A DNA stretch of 64,000 bases, taken from Frankia alni ACN14a (GTDB lineage Bacteria > Actinomycetota > Actinomycetes > Frankiales > Frankiaceae). The translations under genes were made by a program, and so were the position numbers. The notes beneath the pieces are model-generated. The model was not told where the DNA came from. It searched no databases and saw nothing but the letters and a program-made list of their open reading frames with translations. Each line of letters starts with the position of its first letter. The stretch's first letter is position 1. The stretch covers positions 2,040,962 to 2,104,961 of the forward strand of contig NC_008278.1 of the NCBI RefSeq assembly GCF_000058485.1, in the 5' to 3' direction. Positions 16,288 to 24,049 of this stretch are shown here, in pieces.

Positions 16288-17664
16288 ATGGACAAGGCGA
16301 GCGCATCGGCGCAGGCGGGTCCGTCCCGCCCGGGCCGCCTGCTCGCCGTCCTGACGGCCGCGACGCTGCTGCAGTGGCTCGGTTCCTTCGCCATCGCCCC
16401 GCTGCTGCCGCTCTACCTGGCCGACCGGCACATCTCCGCCGCCGGCGTCGGGGTCGTGATGGCGGCGTTCTTCCTTGGGGCTCTGCTGTCGCAGTACGCC
16501 GCCGGGCGGGCGGCGGCGGCCCGCGGCCACCGCGGGGTGCTGCTCGTCGGGCTCGCCGCCTACGGCGCGGGCTGCCTCGGCCTGTTCGCCTCGACGGGGA
16601 TCGGGATGGACGCGGCCATGCGCGTGCTGCAGGGCGCCGGCGCGGGCGCGTTCGAGGTCGCCGCGCTGACCGCGGTCGCCGCGACGGTCGCCCCCGGCGC
16701 GCAGGGCCGCGCGTTCAGCGCCATCTACACCGGGCAGCTTCTCGGCGTCGCACTCGGTCCGCTGCTCGGCGGATTCGCGGGCGAGCACCGGATGGACCTG
16801 GTGTTTCTGGGCAGCGGCGCGGCCGCGGTGCTGGCGTCGCTGCCGGTGCTGTGGCTCCTGCCCGCGACCGTCCGCGCCCGATCGGTTCCCGCCGTTGCCA
16901 CGGCTCCTGCGCCCGCCCCGGTTACGGGTGAACCCACGATCTCGACTGCCGCCGCGGGGAGCAGCACCTCGCCGGGTTCGCAGGGCGGTGCCCCGCCGGC
17001 CCGGCTGCTGCTGCGCCGCGGCGTCCTCGGGCTGCTGCTGGTCGCCGGGTGCGACGGGTTGATCAGCGGGGTCTACGAGACCTGCTGGAGCCTGCTGATG
17101 GAGCGCGACGGCGCGTCCACCACGCTGATCGGCCTCACCTTCACCCTGTTCGCGCTGCCCTACCTCGTCTTCGCCTGGCCCGCCGGCTGGCTCGCCGACC
17201 GGTGTGACCGGCGCCGGCTGATCGGGGTGACCACGCTCGTCCTGTCGGTGACGGTCGCCAGCTACCCGTTCCTGCACTCGATCCCGCTCATCATCCTGCT
17301 GAGCTGCGTGGAGGCGGTGGCCCTCGCCGTTGCCTACCCCGCGGCCCAGTCCCTGCTCGCCCAGGAGAGTGCCGCGGGGGACGGTACCGGCCGCGGCCAG
17401 GGTCTGTTCGCGACGACGCAGACCGCCACAACCGTGTTCGCGGCGCTGGCCTCCGGGGCGCTGTTCGCGGCCGATCCGCGGCTGCCGTTCGTGCTGGCCG
17501 CGATCGCGGCGCTGGTCACCGCCGCCCTGCTGCCGCCGCTGTGGCGGGAGGTCGCCGGCACCGTGGCCCAGATCCAGGTCCAGGTCGGATCTACGGCCCG
17601 GGGGGCGCGTCCGGCCGGGACGGCCCCGGGTCGGGAGGCCGCGGCGACGCCCGGCCGGCCGTAG
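16288..17664 (+). CDS. MFS transporter
   Basis: A 458-residue 12-helix major facilitator. Helix 1 reads LLAVLTAATLLQWLGSFAIAPLLPLYL. The motif-A region after helix 2 is YAAGRAAAARGHRGVLLVG. Helix 5 has TGQLLGVALGPLLGG, a drug-antiporter-like motif C. The second half repeats motif A as AGWLADRCDRRRLIG. A Pro/Ala/Thr/Ser-rich cytoplasmic loop separates the halves. The substrate is unknown. It runs convergent to a MocR-type regulator, which could control it but more often regulates a divergent gene. The last ~30 residues are a basic, Gly/Ala-rich tail. Confidence 0.85.
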   Translation: MDKASASAQAGPSRPGRLLAVLTAATLLQWLGSFAIAPLLPLYLADRHISAAGVGVVMAAFFLGALLSQYAAGRAAAARGHRGVLLVGLAAYGAGCLGLFASTGIGMDAAMRVLQGAGAGAFEVAALTAVAATVAPGAQGRAFSAIYTGQLLGVALGPLLGGFAGEHRMDLVFLGSGAAAVLASLPVLWLLPATVRARSVPAVATAPAPAPVTGEPTISTAAAGSSTSPGSQGGAPPARLLLRRGVLGLLLVAGCDGLISGVYETCWSLLMERDGASTTLIGLTFTLFALPYLVFAWPAGWLADRCDRRRLIGVTTLVLSVTVASYPFLHSIPLIILLSCVEAVALAVAYPAAQSLLAQESAAGDGTGRGQGLFATTQTATTVFAALASGALFAADPRLPFVLAAIAALVTAALLPPLWREVAGTVAQIQVQVGSTARGARPAGTAPGREAAATPGRP

Positions 17665-17698
17665 GCCCCGGGTCGGTCCCGGCGGCGGCGTTCGTGGA

Positions 17699-19111
17699 TC
17701 AGTTCGCGAATCCGGGCGTCCGTTCGGCCACCGCGTGCACGGCCTGCGCGAGCAGGCTGACGGCGGTCGGGATGTCCTCGCTGCGGATGCCCGCATAGGA
17801 CAGGCGAAGGTGGCCCGACTCCTGCTCGCCGATGGTGAAGAACCGGCCCGGGGCCACCGCCACCCCGAGCCGCCCGGCGCTGGTTGCCACCGCGAGGTCG
17901 TCGATCCCGCGGGGCAGGCGCAGGAAGAGGTTCACCCCGCCGCGCGGCGGGGCGAAGGAGCACTCGGGCAGCTCGCGGGCGAGCGCCGCGCCCAGGGCCG
18001 CGGCCCGCTCCCGCAGGGCGCCGCCCACCGCCCGGACCTGCGCCGCCCAGGCGGGCCCGCTGACCAGCTCGATCGCCGTGTGCTGAACCGGGCGGGCGAC
18101 GAAGGAGTCGTCGACGATCCGCATGGCCGCGATCCGGCTCATCACCGGTCCGCGGGCGATGACCGCGCCGACCCGCAGGCTCGGGGCGAGCACCTTGGTC
18201 AGGGAGAGGATCGTGATGACCTGCCCGTGGTCGTCGTCCTGCCACAGCGGGGGCGGCGGCGTCACGGCGGCGAAGCCGAGCCAGCGGGCGAAGTCGTCCT
18301 CGACGATGAACGCCCCGGCCCGCCGGCAGATGTCGAGCACCTCGCCGCGGCGCTGCGCCGCGAGCACGCTGCCGTCCGGGTTGGCGTAGGTGGGCTGGAT
18401 GACCAGCAGCCGGGCCGACGTCCGCGCGAACGCCTCGCGCAGCAGCTCGGGCCGGATTCCGTCCCGGTCGCCGGGTACCGGGATGGGGATGTGCCCGGCG
18501 CTGCGGGCGACGGCGAGCGCGCCGGGGTAGGTGGGGGTGGCGAACAGGACGGGATGGCCGGCGGGCAGGATCGCGCGGAACGTCGCCGACAGCGCGCCCT
18601 GGCTGCCCGGGGTGATCAGCACGTTCTCCGGCTCGGCGCCGATCTGCCGGCCGAACCAGCTCCGCAGCTCCGGGATGCCGGCCGTGGGGGAGCTGGCCCA
18701 CGCGTCCGGCCGCCGCGCCGCCCGGCTGGCGGCGGCGGCCAGCCGGGTGTCCGCCCGCAACCCGGGATCGAGGTAGCCGGCTCCCAGCTGGAATCCCGGG
18801 CTGCCCATGAGTTGGAACAGCACGTCGAGGCCGGAGGTCTGCACGGGGCTCGGACCGAGTGCGACCTGCTGCCAGTCGGTGTCGCTGGCCTGGACGGTGC
18901 GTCGCGCCGAGACGAACGTGCCCGCGCCGGGCCGGGTCACCAGCCGGCCCTCGGCGACCAGCCGGCCCAGCGCCCGCTGCACGGTCACCGGGCCGACGCC
19001 GAGCCGTTGCTGCAGCGTCCGCGTGCTGGGCAGCTTCTCGCCGACGGCCCCGTCGTCCGCGAGTCGGCGAAGCTCTCCCACGACCCGATCGATACTGCTA
19101 TCGTTGACCAT
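17699..19111 (-). CDS. MocR-type GntR regulator with aminotransferase domain
   Basis: A 470-residue PLP-dependent regulator. A GntR winged helix occupies residues ~5-70 (LPSTRTLQQRLGVGPVTVQRALGRLVAEGRLVTRPGAGTFV, in two blocks). The rest is a class I aminotransferase fold with TPGSQGALSATFRA, QPTYANPDGSVL, VEDDFARWLGF and the PLP-lysine block SLTKVLAPSLRVGAVIA. MocR proteins sense an amine or PLP-linked metabolite. ATG 19111 sits directly downstream of a TATTGT box and an 18-bp inverted repeat, which suggests a leaderless and probably autoregulated gene. The frame is open well upstream of 19111, but that part lacks protein character. Confidence 0.9.
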   Translation of the reverse strand: MVNDSSIDRVVGELRRLADDGAVGEKLPSTRTLQQRLGVGPVTVQRALGRLVAEGRLVTRPGAGTFVSARRTVQASDTDWQQVALGPSPVQTSGLDVLFQLMGSPGFQLGAGYLDPGLRADTRLAAAASRAARRPDAWASSPTAGIPELRSWFGRQIGAEPENVLITPGSQGALSATFRAILPAGHPVLFATPTYPGALAVARSAGHIPIPVPGDRDGIRPELLREAFARTSARLLVIQPTYANPDGSVLAAQRRGEVLDICRRAGAFIVEDDFARWLGFAAVTPPPPLWQDDDHGQVITILSLTKVLAPSLRVGAVIARGPVMSRIAAMRIVDDSFVARPVQHTAIELVSGPAWAAQVRAVGGALRERAAALGAALARELPECSFAPPRGGVNLFLRLPRGIDDLAVATSAGRLGVAVAPGRFFTIGEQESGHLRLSYAGIRSEDIPTAVSLLAQAVHAVAERTPGFAN

Positions 19112-19118
19112 GACAATG

Positions 19119-19136
19119 GACAATAGCGCTATCGTC
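19119..19136. promoter_or_regulatory. 18-bp inverted repeat overlapping the mocR -10 box
   Basis: GACAATAGCGCTATCGTC is a dyad with one mismatched pair, centred on AGCGCT. Its minus-strand reading contains TATTGT (19125-19120), a good -10 eight bases before ATG 19111. A further copy of GCTATCGT lies ~28 bp away, inside the first codons. It is a likely operator for the MocR protein itself and possibly for the small plus-strand gene. Confidence 0.5.
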
Positions 19137-19185
19137 TGCCGGCTCGGGGTGCTTTCGCATCTCGACCATCTCGGGCGGGTCCACG

Positions 19186-19362
19186 ATGCCTGAACTCCTG
19201 CTGCTGGGGCTGTTCGCGGCGCTTGTCGGACTGGCCGCGATGTACGGGCCGGACACCCGGGACCGGGGCTACGGCCTGCCCGCCCCGCGGCCCCGCCGTC
19301 GGGTGTTGCGGCCGGGTTCCGACCGCCGGGCTGCCGGTCTCCGGCTGGTGTCGTCCCGCTGA
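19186..19362 (+). CDS. Small single-span membrane protein (putative, 58 aa)
   Basis: An open frame of 58 residues beginning MPELLLLGLFAALVGLAAMY, a clean single hydrophobic span, then a basic tail (RPRRRVLRPGSDRRAAG). Third positions are GC-rich as in true genes. It is divergent from mocR and shares the intergenic operator region. There is no strong Shine-Dalgarno. It is unrecognised and may be a regulated small membrane protein or a chance frame. Confidence 0.4.
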   Translation: MPELLLLGLFAALVGLAAMYGPDTRDRGYGLPAPRPRRRVLRPGSDRRAAGLRLVSSR

Positions 19363-19755
19363 CCCGCCGCTGTCCGGCCGGTATCCACCGCTGTCCGGCC
19401 GGTGTCGGCCGGTTTCGTTCGGTGTCCGTCGCCGTACGGTCGGTCTCGGCGCCATCCGGGGAAAGCCGTGGTTGTCCGGGGAGCTGTGCCTGTTCGGGGT
19501 GTGCCGTGGCTGTCCGGACGGTGTCGCCTGCGTGTCTGTGTGCGTCCGGTCGACCCGGAGGGGAAGGCATTCCGGCCTGGTGGCCCCTGGTTGGGCCGCG
19601 GGCTGAACGCGCAGGTCAGACCGTGTCCGAGCGTTGCTTCTCTTACGTCAATGTTAAGATCCTCAGCGTTTGCTAATGGCCGAAACCCCCCGCGGGCGCT
19701 CGATAAGCTGGCGCTATGGTGAGCCGTCCGGAGTTCGCCGCCGTGGGGGATGGGT
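19363..19755 (+). promoter_or_regulatory. Intergenic region with candidate promoters for the GT4 gene
   Basis: No gene seen. The first part is a degenerate direct-repeat stretch built on CTGTCCGGCCGGT (19368-19440). At 19634-19660 there is a local AT-rich patch with TTGCTT, 15 bases, TAAGAT. At 19704-19709 there is TAAGCT, seven bases before a predicted start near 19717, which would give a ~40-base leader for the glycosyltransferase. Confidence 0.35.
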
Positions 19756-21003
19756 ATGGAGATCGTCTTCTTGTGCGAGCAGTATCCGCCGATCATTTGG
19801 GATGGGGCGGGTGTCTACACGCACGACATCGCTCACGCGCTGGCCGCGCTCGGTCATCAGGTCCATATAGTCTGTGCACAGGGGCGTCGCCGCACCGACG
19901 AGGACCATGACGGCGTCAAGGTGTACCGGCGTCCGTTGCTCCGTTTGCCGGTGAGCAGATATCTGGGCCCGCTGGGCCGGTCGTTTCAGGGCAAGAACCA
20001 TCCGCGCGATTCCCTGTCCCTGCGTGTGGTCCTCGCCGTCTCCTACGCTTTCTGGCTGCGCCGCCTCGGACTGCACCCCGACGTCATCGAGACTCAGGAC
20101 GGCGAGACCCGCGGCCTGCGCACCGCGGTGCGCCGCGACGTCCCCCTCGTGATCCACCTGCACACACCGACGATGATGGACGTCCGCCTGCGTGAGGGTG
20201 AGCTGCACGGCAGGGGCGCGCTGGCGGACCGGATCGACCGGTTCTCCGCGCTGCGCGCCGACGCGCGGACGGCTCCGTCCGAGCTGATCGTCACCACCCT
20301 GCGCGGCTTCGGTTGGCTGAAGAAGAACACCGACGCCGACGTGATCCCCTACCCGTTCGACCGCTCCTCGTACGTCGCCGTGCCGCCGCCGCAGCAGACC
20401 GACCCGACGCTGCTCGTCGTCGGCCGGCTCGAATGGCGCAAGGGCCTCGACGTGCTGATCGAGGCCGCCGCGCTGCTCGGCGAGCGCGGCGTCAAGCCGA
20501 CGGTGGTCTTCGCGGGCCAGTCGTCCGGACTCATCGACGACATCCCGACCGGCACCTGGCTGGCGCGTCGCGCCGCCGAGCTCGGCGTCACCTGCCGCTT
20601 CGCGGGCCACCTCACCCGGCCCGAGCTCGTCAAGGCGTACGAGGAGGCACGGGCGGTCGTCGTCCCGAGCCGGTTCGAAAGCTTCTCCATCGCCGGCCTG
20701 GAGGGTATGGCCTCGGGTCGGCCGGTCGTCGCGACCGCGACCACGGGCGTCGCGACCTGGGTGGCGAAGTGGGAGGGCGGCACGGTCGTCCCGCCGGAGG
20801 ACGCACCCGCCCTGGCCGACGCGCTGGAGCCCTTCCTCACCGACCCGGAACTCGCCGCCGCGGTGGGCGCCCGTGGCCGGGTCGGCACCGAGGAACTGGA
20901 ACCGAAGCGGATCGCCGCCCTGCGCGTCGCGGTCTACCAGAAGGCCATCGACCGCCACCGCACGCGTCGCCGCTTCGGCCGCAGGTCGACGGCTGTGGCC
21001 TGA
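19756..21003 (+). CDS. GT4-family glycosyltransferase
   Basis: A 415-residue GT-B retaining glycosyltransferase. The N-terminal Rossmann half opens MEIVFLCEQYPPIIWDGAGV and contains the glycine-rich acceptor loop and HALAALGHQVHIV. The C-terminal half has LLVVGRLEWRKGLDVLIEAA, FAGHLTRPELVKAYEEARAVVVPS and the nucleotide-sugar site RFESFSIAGLEGMASGRPVVA (an E-x7-E motif). The sugar donor and acceptor cannot be read. No capsule or lipid genes flank it. ATG 19756 is preferred over ATG 19750 because the GGGGG run is well spaced for it. Its stop lies in a 15-bp tandem repeat. Confidence 0.88.
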   Translation: MEIVFLCEQYPPIIWDGAGVYTHDIAHALAALGHQVHIVCAQGRRRTDEDHDGVKVYRRPLLRLPVSRYLGPLGRSFQGKNHPRDSLSLRVVLAVSYAFWLRRLGLHPDVIETQDGETRGLRTAVRRDVPLVIHLHTPTMMDVRLREGELHGRGALADRIDRFSALRADARTAPSELIVTTLRGFGWLKKNTDADVIPYPFDRSSYVAVPPPQQTDPTLLVVGRLEWRKGLDVLIEAAALLGERGVKPTVVFAGQSSGLIDDIPTGTWLARRAAELGVTCRFAGHLTRPELVKAYEEARAVVVPSRFESFSIAGLEGMASGRPVVATATTGVATWVAKWEGGTVVPPEDAPALADALEPFLTDPELAAAVGARGRVGTEELEPKRIAALRVAVYQKAIDRHRTRRRFGRRSTAVA

Positions 21004-21049
21004 CCGGCTGTGGCCTGACCGGTGTGGCCCGCGACCGGTGTGGCCTGAG
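20991..21049. repeat. 15-bp tandem repeat spanning the glycosyltransferase stop
   Basis: Two exact copies of GGCTGTGGCCTGACC followed by two diverged copies (GGTGTGGCC-type). The first copy contains the TGA stop of the GT4 gene, so the repeat extends from coding into intergenic DNA. Confidence 0.8.
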
Positions 21050-21075
21050 AGCGGCGGGCGTCGCGGAGGCGCCCC

Positions 21076-21081
21076 TAGGCT
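21076..21081 (+). promoter_or_regulatory. -10-like box TAGGCT before leaderless DHOD-like gene
   Basis: TAGGCT ends seven bases before ATG 21089, and no ribosome site lies between. This is consistent with transcription starting at the start codon. Confidence 0.45.
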
Positions 21082-21088
21082 GGCGGGC

Positions 21089-22045
21089 ATGAGTGCTCTG
21101 GCGGGCGTCGCCCTGGAACACCCGGTCATGAACGCGGCCGGCACGTGCAAGTCGGTGGAGGAGGTCGACTCCTTCGCCCGGTCCGCGGTCGCGGCGATCG
21201 TCGTCGGCTCGATCACCCGCCAGCCGCGGACCGGCAACACCGGCAATGTCTACTGGCCCGGGCGGGTCTACTCGATCAACGCGCTCGGTTTGCCCAACCG
21301 CGGCCTGGCCTACTACGGCGAGCACCTACCCGGGATGGTCGAGCGGGCGCACGAGGCGGGCAAGCCGCTGATCGTCAGCGTCGCCGGGTTCGACGTCGGG
21401 GAGTACCAGGAGATCGCCGAGGTTGTCGCCGACGCCGGCGTCGATCTCGTCGAACTCAACCTGGCCTGCCCCAACGTCTGGGACGGCGGCGCCCAGAAGC
21501 GCATCGCCTGTTTCGACCCCGGCCAGACCGCGGCGATCTGCACCGCGGTCGGCGACGCACTGCTCGCGCGGGCCGGCGGTGATCAGGCCGGCCGCGTCCC
21601 CTACGGCGTCAAGATCTCGCCCTTCTCCGATCCGGCGGCGCTCGCCGAGCTCGCCGCGGTGCTCGCCGAGCTCGCCGGGCGCCCCGGTGGTCCGCGCTTC
21701 GTCACCGCGGTGAACACCTTCCCCAACGCCCTGGTCGTCGACGCCGACCACCGTCCCGTCGTCGACGTGGAACTCGCCGGGATGAGCGGACCCGCGCTCA
21801 AGCCGGTCGGTCTCGGCCAGGTGCGCCAGCTACGCCGGCTGCTGCCGGACACCGTCGACATCGTCGGGGTCGGTGGGGTCGGCGAGGGACGGGACGTCGC
21901 CGAGTACCTGCGGGCGGGGGCGGCGGCCGTCCAGGCGGCGACGGCGTTCTGGAATCGCGGCGAGGACCCGTCGGTGTTCGGGTCGATCCTCGCCAGCTGG
22001 ATCGACGCCGGTGGGATCGATCCGGTGGACTCGGCGATCCGCTGA
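21089..22045 (+). CDS. Dihydroorotate dehydrogenase-like FMN enzyme (class 1 type)
   Basis: A 318-residue FMN TIM barrel. It opens LAGVALEHPVMNAAGTCKS, then VVGSITRQPRTGNTGNVYW, SINALGLPNRGLAYY, VELNLACPNVWDGG, GVKISPFSD, FVTAVNTFPNAL and GMSGPALKPVGLGQV, and ends with GVGGVGEGRDVAEYLRAGAAAVQ. These blocks match cytosolic class 1 dihydroorotate dehydrogenases, which oxidise dihydroorotate to orotate. No pyrimidine gene neighbours it, and actinomycetes usually have a class 2 PyrD elsewhere. It may therefore be a paralogue acting on another dihydropyrimidine. It converges on the DUF3291 gene with only 17 bp between. Confidence 0.8.
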   Translation: MSALAGVALEHPVMNAAGTCKSVEEVDSFARSAVAAIVVGSITRQPRTGNTGNVYWPGRVYSINALGLPNRGLAYYGEHLPGMVERAHEAGKPLIVSVAGFDVGEYQEIAEVVADAGVDLVELNLACPNVWDGGAQKRIACFDPGQTAAICTAVGDALLARAGGDQAGRVPYGVKISPFSDPAALAELAAVLAELAGRPGGPRFVTAVNTFPNALVVDADHRPVVDVELAGMSGPALKPVGLGQVRQLRRLLPDTVDIVGVGGVGEGRDVAEYLRAGAAAVQAATAFWNRGEDPSVFGSILASWIDAGGIDPVDSAIR

Positions 22046-22062
22046 CCCGCCGCGGGCGGCAC

Positions 22063-22623
22063 TCAGCCGCCGGCGGCCAGGCTTCTCGGCAGCTCGACGT
22101 CGGTGGAACTCGCGGGCTCGGCGGCCGGCTCCGGACCGCTGCCCGGCACCAGGGAGATCCGCCGATCCGGCGGGGGGAACGTCAGCCGGAAGGTGAACGC
22201 GGTCGCGGTCGGCCCGTGCGTGCGCAGATGCCGAACCCGTTCCTCGGCCTCCGGCGTGCCGGGACGGTGCCCGGCGGGCACCCACCACAGGGCGTTGGTG
22301 GCCCGGGCGGTCGGATGGAACCACTCCCGCCGGCGCCGCAGGAACGCGCCCTGATCGTGGCGGAAGACGAAGTCGGCGAGGGCGTCCGCCGACTCCCAGA
22401 CCGTCAGGTTCACGATGACGGTGAGGTCGGCCTCGGCGTCGAGCCGGAACGTGTGCACGGCCGCGGTGCCCTGCGCGGGCTGCAGCCGCCAGACGAAGCC
22501 GGGCTGCCCGTCGCCGAGGTCGCTCACCGGCGCGAGGCCGGCCAGGATGTCATCCGGCGCGGGGGAGTCGAGCGGGGCGAGTACCCGGGCGATGTTGACC
22601 TGGGCCAGATGGTAACCCGTCAT
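22063..22623 (-). CDS. DUF3291 protein
   Basis: A 186-residue soluble protein. YHLAQVNIARVLAPLDSP at the N-terminus, GFVWRLQ, LTVIVNLTVWESADALADFVF and FRRRREWF-like WFHPTARATNALWWVPAGHRP are the hallmark blocks of DUF3291, a dimeric alpha-beta barrel fold related to antibiotic monooxygenases. The function is unknown. The last ~30 residues are a Pro/Glu/Ala tail. ATG 22623 follows TAGGCT by six bases, so the message is probably leaderless. Confidence 0.85.
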   Translation of the reverse strand: MTGYHLAQVNIARVLAPLDSPAPDDILAGLAPVSDLGDGQPGFVWRLQPAQGTAAVHTFRLDAEADLTVIVNLTVWESADALADFVFRHDQGAFLRRRREWFHPTARATNALWWVPAGHRPGTPEAEERVRHLRTHGPTATAFTFRLTFPPPDRRISLVPGSGPEPAAEPASSTDVELPRSLAAGG

Positions 22624-22629
22624 GAAAGT

Positions 22630-22635
22630 AGCCTA
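22630..22635 (-). promoter_or_regulatory. -10-like box TAGGCT before leaderless DUF3291 gene
   Basis: TAGGCT on the minus strand lies six bases before ATG 22623, again without a Shine-Dalgarno. Confidence 0.45.
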
Positions 22636-22672
22636 GGGACGTCGCCCCGCATCCGCCAGGAATGACCCGCAC

Positions 22673-23644
22673 TCACCCCCTGATGGAGACCGGCGTGCCG
22701 ACGGGGAGGATTCCCGCAAGTTTTTCGATGTCGGCGTTGCGTAGCCGGATGCAGCCGTGGCTGGCGTCGGTACCGACCAGGTCGGGGCGGTTCGTGCCGT
22801 GCAGCCCGATGATCCCGTCGGCGCCGTTGAAGCGGGTAATCACGTCCGAGAAGCCCGACAGGCCGAAGGCGTAAGGGCCCCACGGCCCGTTCGGATCGGC
22901 GGGTCGCAGCAGTTCGGTGAGGTAGAACCGGCCGGACGGCGTGGGGGTACCGCCCGCTCCGATACCCACCGGCAGGCGAGCGATGACCGCGCCCTCCCGC
23001 AGCACGGTGAGCCGATGCGCGGAGCGGTCGACCTGTAGGTCGTACGGGGTCTCGGTGACCCGGGTGTCCTCGGCCCGTAGCCATCCCCGCGACCCGTTGG
23101 GTCGCACGGGCAACTGGACCAGCAACCAGTGGGCCCGGCGTTGCTCCACCGCGAACACCAGCGGCACGCCCTCCCGGTTGGGGTTGGCGAGCCGCCCCTG
23201 CGGCGCGCCGGTGTCCGGGGACGCGAACCAGGTGATCTCGGGGACGACGGCCTGGGCGACGAGGTGCCGCCCCGCCGCGAGGCCGGCCGGTTCGGTGCCG
23301 GCCGGTTCGGTGCCGGCCGGGGGAGGCGTCGCCCGGGCCTGCGACGCCGGGGCGGCGGGTCGCGCCGGGGCGGCCGGTCCGGAACAGGCGCCGAGCAGGC
23401 AGCCCGCGGCCAGCAGCGCCGCCGCCAGCAGCGCCGCCGCCACGGATGGGCTGCCGCCCCGGGGCGGGATGCGGGTCGGGAGCGCGACGCGGGTCGGGAG
23501 CGGCCTGTCGACTGGGGGCGGGATGCGGGTCGAGGGCGACCTGTCGGCAGGGAAGAGGAGGCCGGCCAGGCGCCGGACCGTGCGGCGCCGAAGCGACCTG
23601 CCGAGGCCCGGCGTCGGCGGACGGCTCGTGTCGGTGCTGCGCAT
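22673..23644 (-). CDS. Lipoprotein L,D-transpeptidase (YkuD)
   Basis: A 323-residue cell-wall enzyme. A long basic N-terminus (~60 residues) precedes a hydrophobic stretch ending LLGAC (~residue 85), a lipobox, so it is probably anchored outside the membrane. An SH3-like segment follows (TWFASPDTGAPQGRLANP; WLLVQLPVRPNGSRGWL). The YkuD domain ends with HGTNRPDLVGTDASHGCIRLRN, which holds the catalytic Cys and His. It would make or edit 3-3 peptidoglycan crosslinks or attach proteins. GAGGGGG is well placed for ATG 23644; the upstream ATG 23662 is less likely. A TAAAGT box lies ~28 bases upstream. Confidence 0.9.
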   Translation of the reverse strand: MRSTDTSRPPTPGLGRSLRRRTVRRLAGLLFPADRSPSTRIPPPVDRPLPTRVALPTRIPPRGGSPSVAAALLAAALLAAGCLLGACSGPAAPARPAAPASQARATPPPAGTEPAGTEPAGLAAGRHLVAQAVVPEITWFASPDTGAPQGRLANPNREGVPLVFAVEQRRAHWLLVQLPVRPNGSRGWLRAEDTRVTETPYDLQVDRSAHRLTVLREGAVIARLPVGIGAGGTPTPSGRFYLTELLRPADPNGPWGPYAFGLSGFSDVITRFNGADGIIGLHGTNRPDLVGTDASHGCIRLRNADIEKLAGILPVGTPVSIRG

Positions 23645-23671
23645 CCAAACCCCCTCGGCCATCGTGCGATT

Positions 23672-23677
23672 ACTTTA
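23672..23677 (-). promoter_or_regulatory. -10-like box TAAAGT for L,D-transpeptidase
   Basis: TAAAGT on the minus strand sits in an AT-rich island (TACGTAAAGTAAT). It is spaced to give a ~20-base leader containing the GAGGGGG ribosome site. No -35 was recognised. Confidence 0.4.
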
Positions 23678-24049
23678 CGTAGCCATCCGGGTGCCTGCAC
23701 TCGCGCCGGCCGAGAGGGCTTCGACGGAGTCGCCGATCATGTCCGGCGGACCGGGCCGGACGAGGCCGGATCGGGCCGGACCGGGGTGGGTCGGGACGGG
23801 GCGGCCGAATACGCCGGACGACTGCCGCCCCCGCCGCGCACTGCGCGCGGGTGCCAGCCGGTCGTCGCGGGGCCACGTGGTCGACACGCATTTCCGCTCA
23901 TTCTCCGGTCATCTGTCGGTGCGCGTGAAAATGAGGACGGAAAGCTGAAAAAGACCGATGGCGCGCCGCCGAGTTTGCGCTTCCCGGCGAGCTGGATACG
24001 CTTCCCGCGGCCTTGGTTGGTTGCTTTTCCGAAACCGTGGGGGAGAACT
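23678..24049 (+). promoter_or_regulatory. Upstream region of the pentapeptide-repeat gene
   Basis: No gene is supported here. The first ~150 bases are repeats of GGGCCGGA type. From 23885 to 24040 the base composition drops, with A-rich runs (GTGAAAATGAGGACGGAAAGCTGAAAAAGACC, in pieces) and T-rich runs (TTGGTTGGTTGCTTTTCC), marking this as the promoter and leader of the next gene. A GGATAC candidate -10 is near 23991. No known riboswitch was recognised. Confidence 0.3.

Noticed and set aside
19716-19910. 64-codon ORF starting seven bases after a TAAGCT box
   Set aside because: It overlaps the glycosyltransferase start out of frame and its product has no hydrophobic or domain features. The box more likely serves the glycosyltransferase with a short leader.
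23885-24045. Possible riboswitch (ydaO-like) before the secreted repeat protein
   Set aside because: The region is AT-richer and could be a structured leader, but none of the conserved ydaO core sequences could be recognised.
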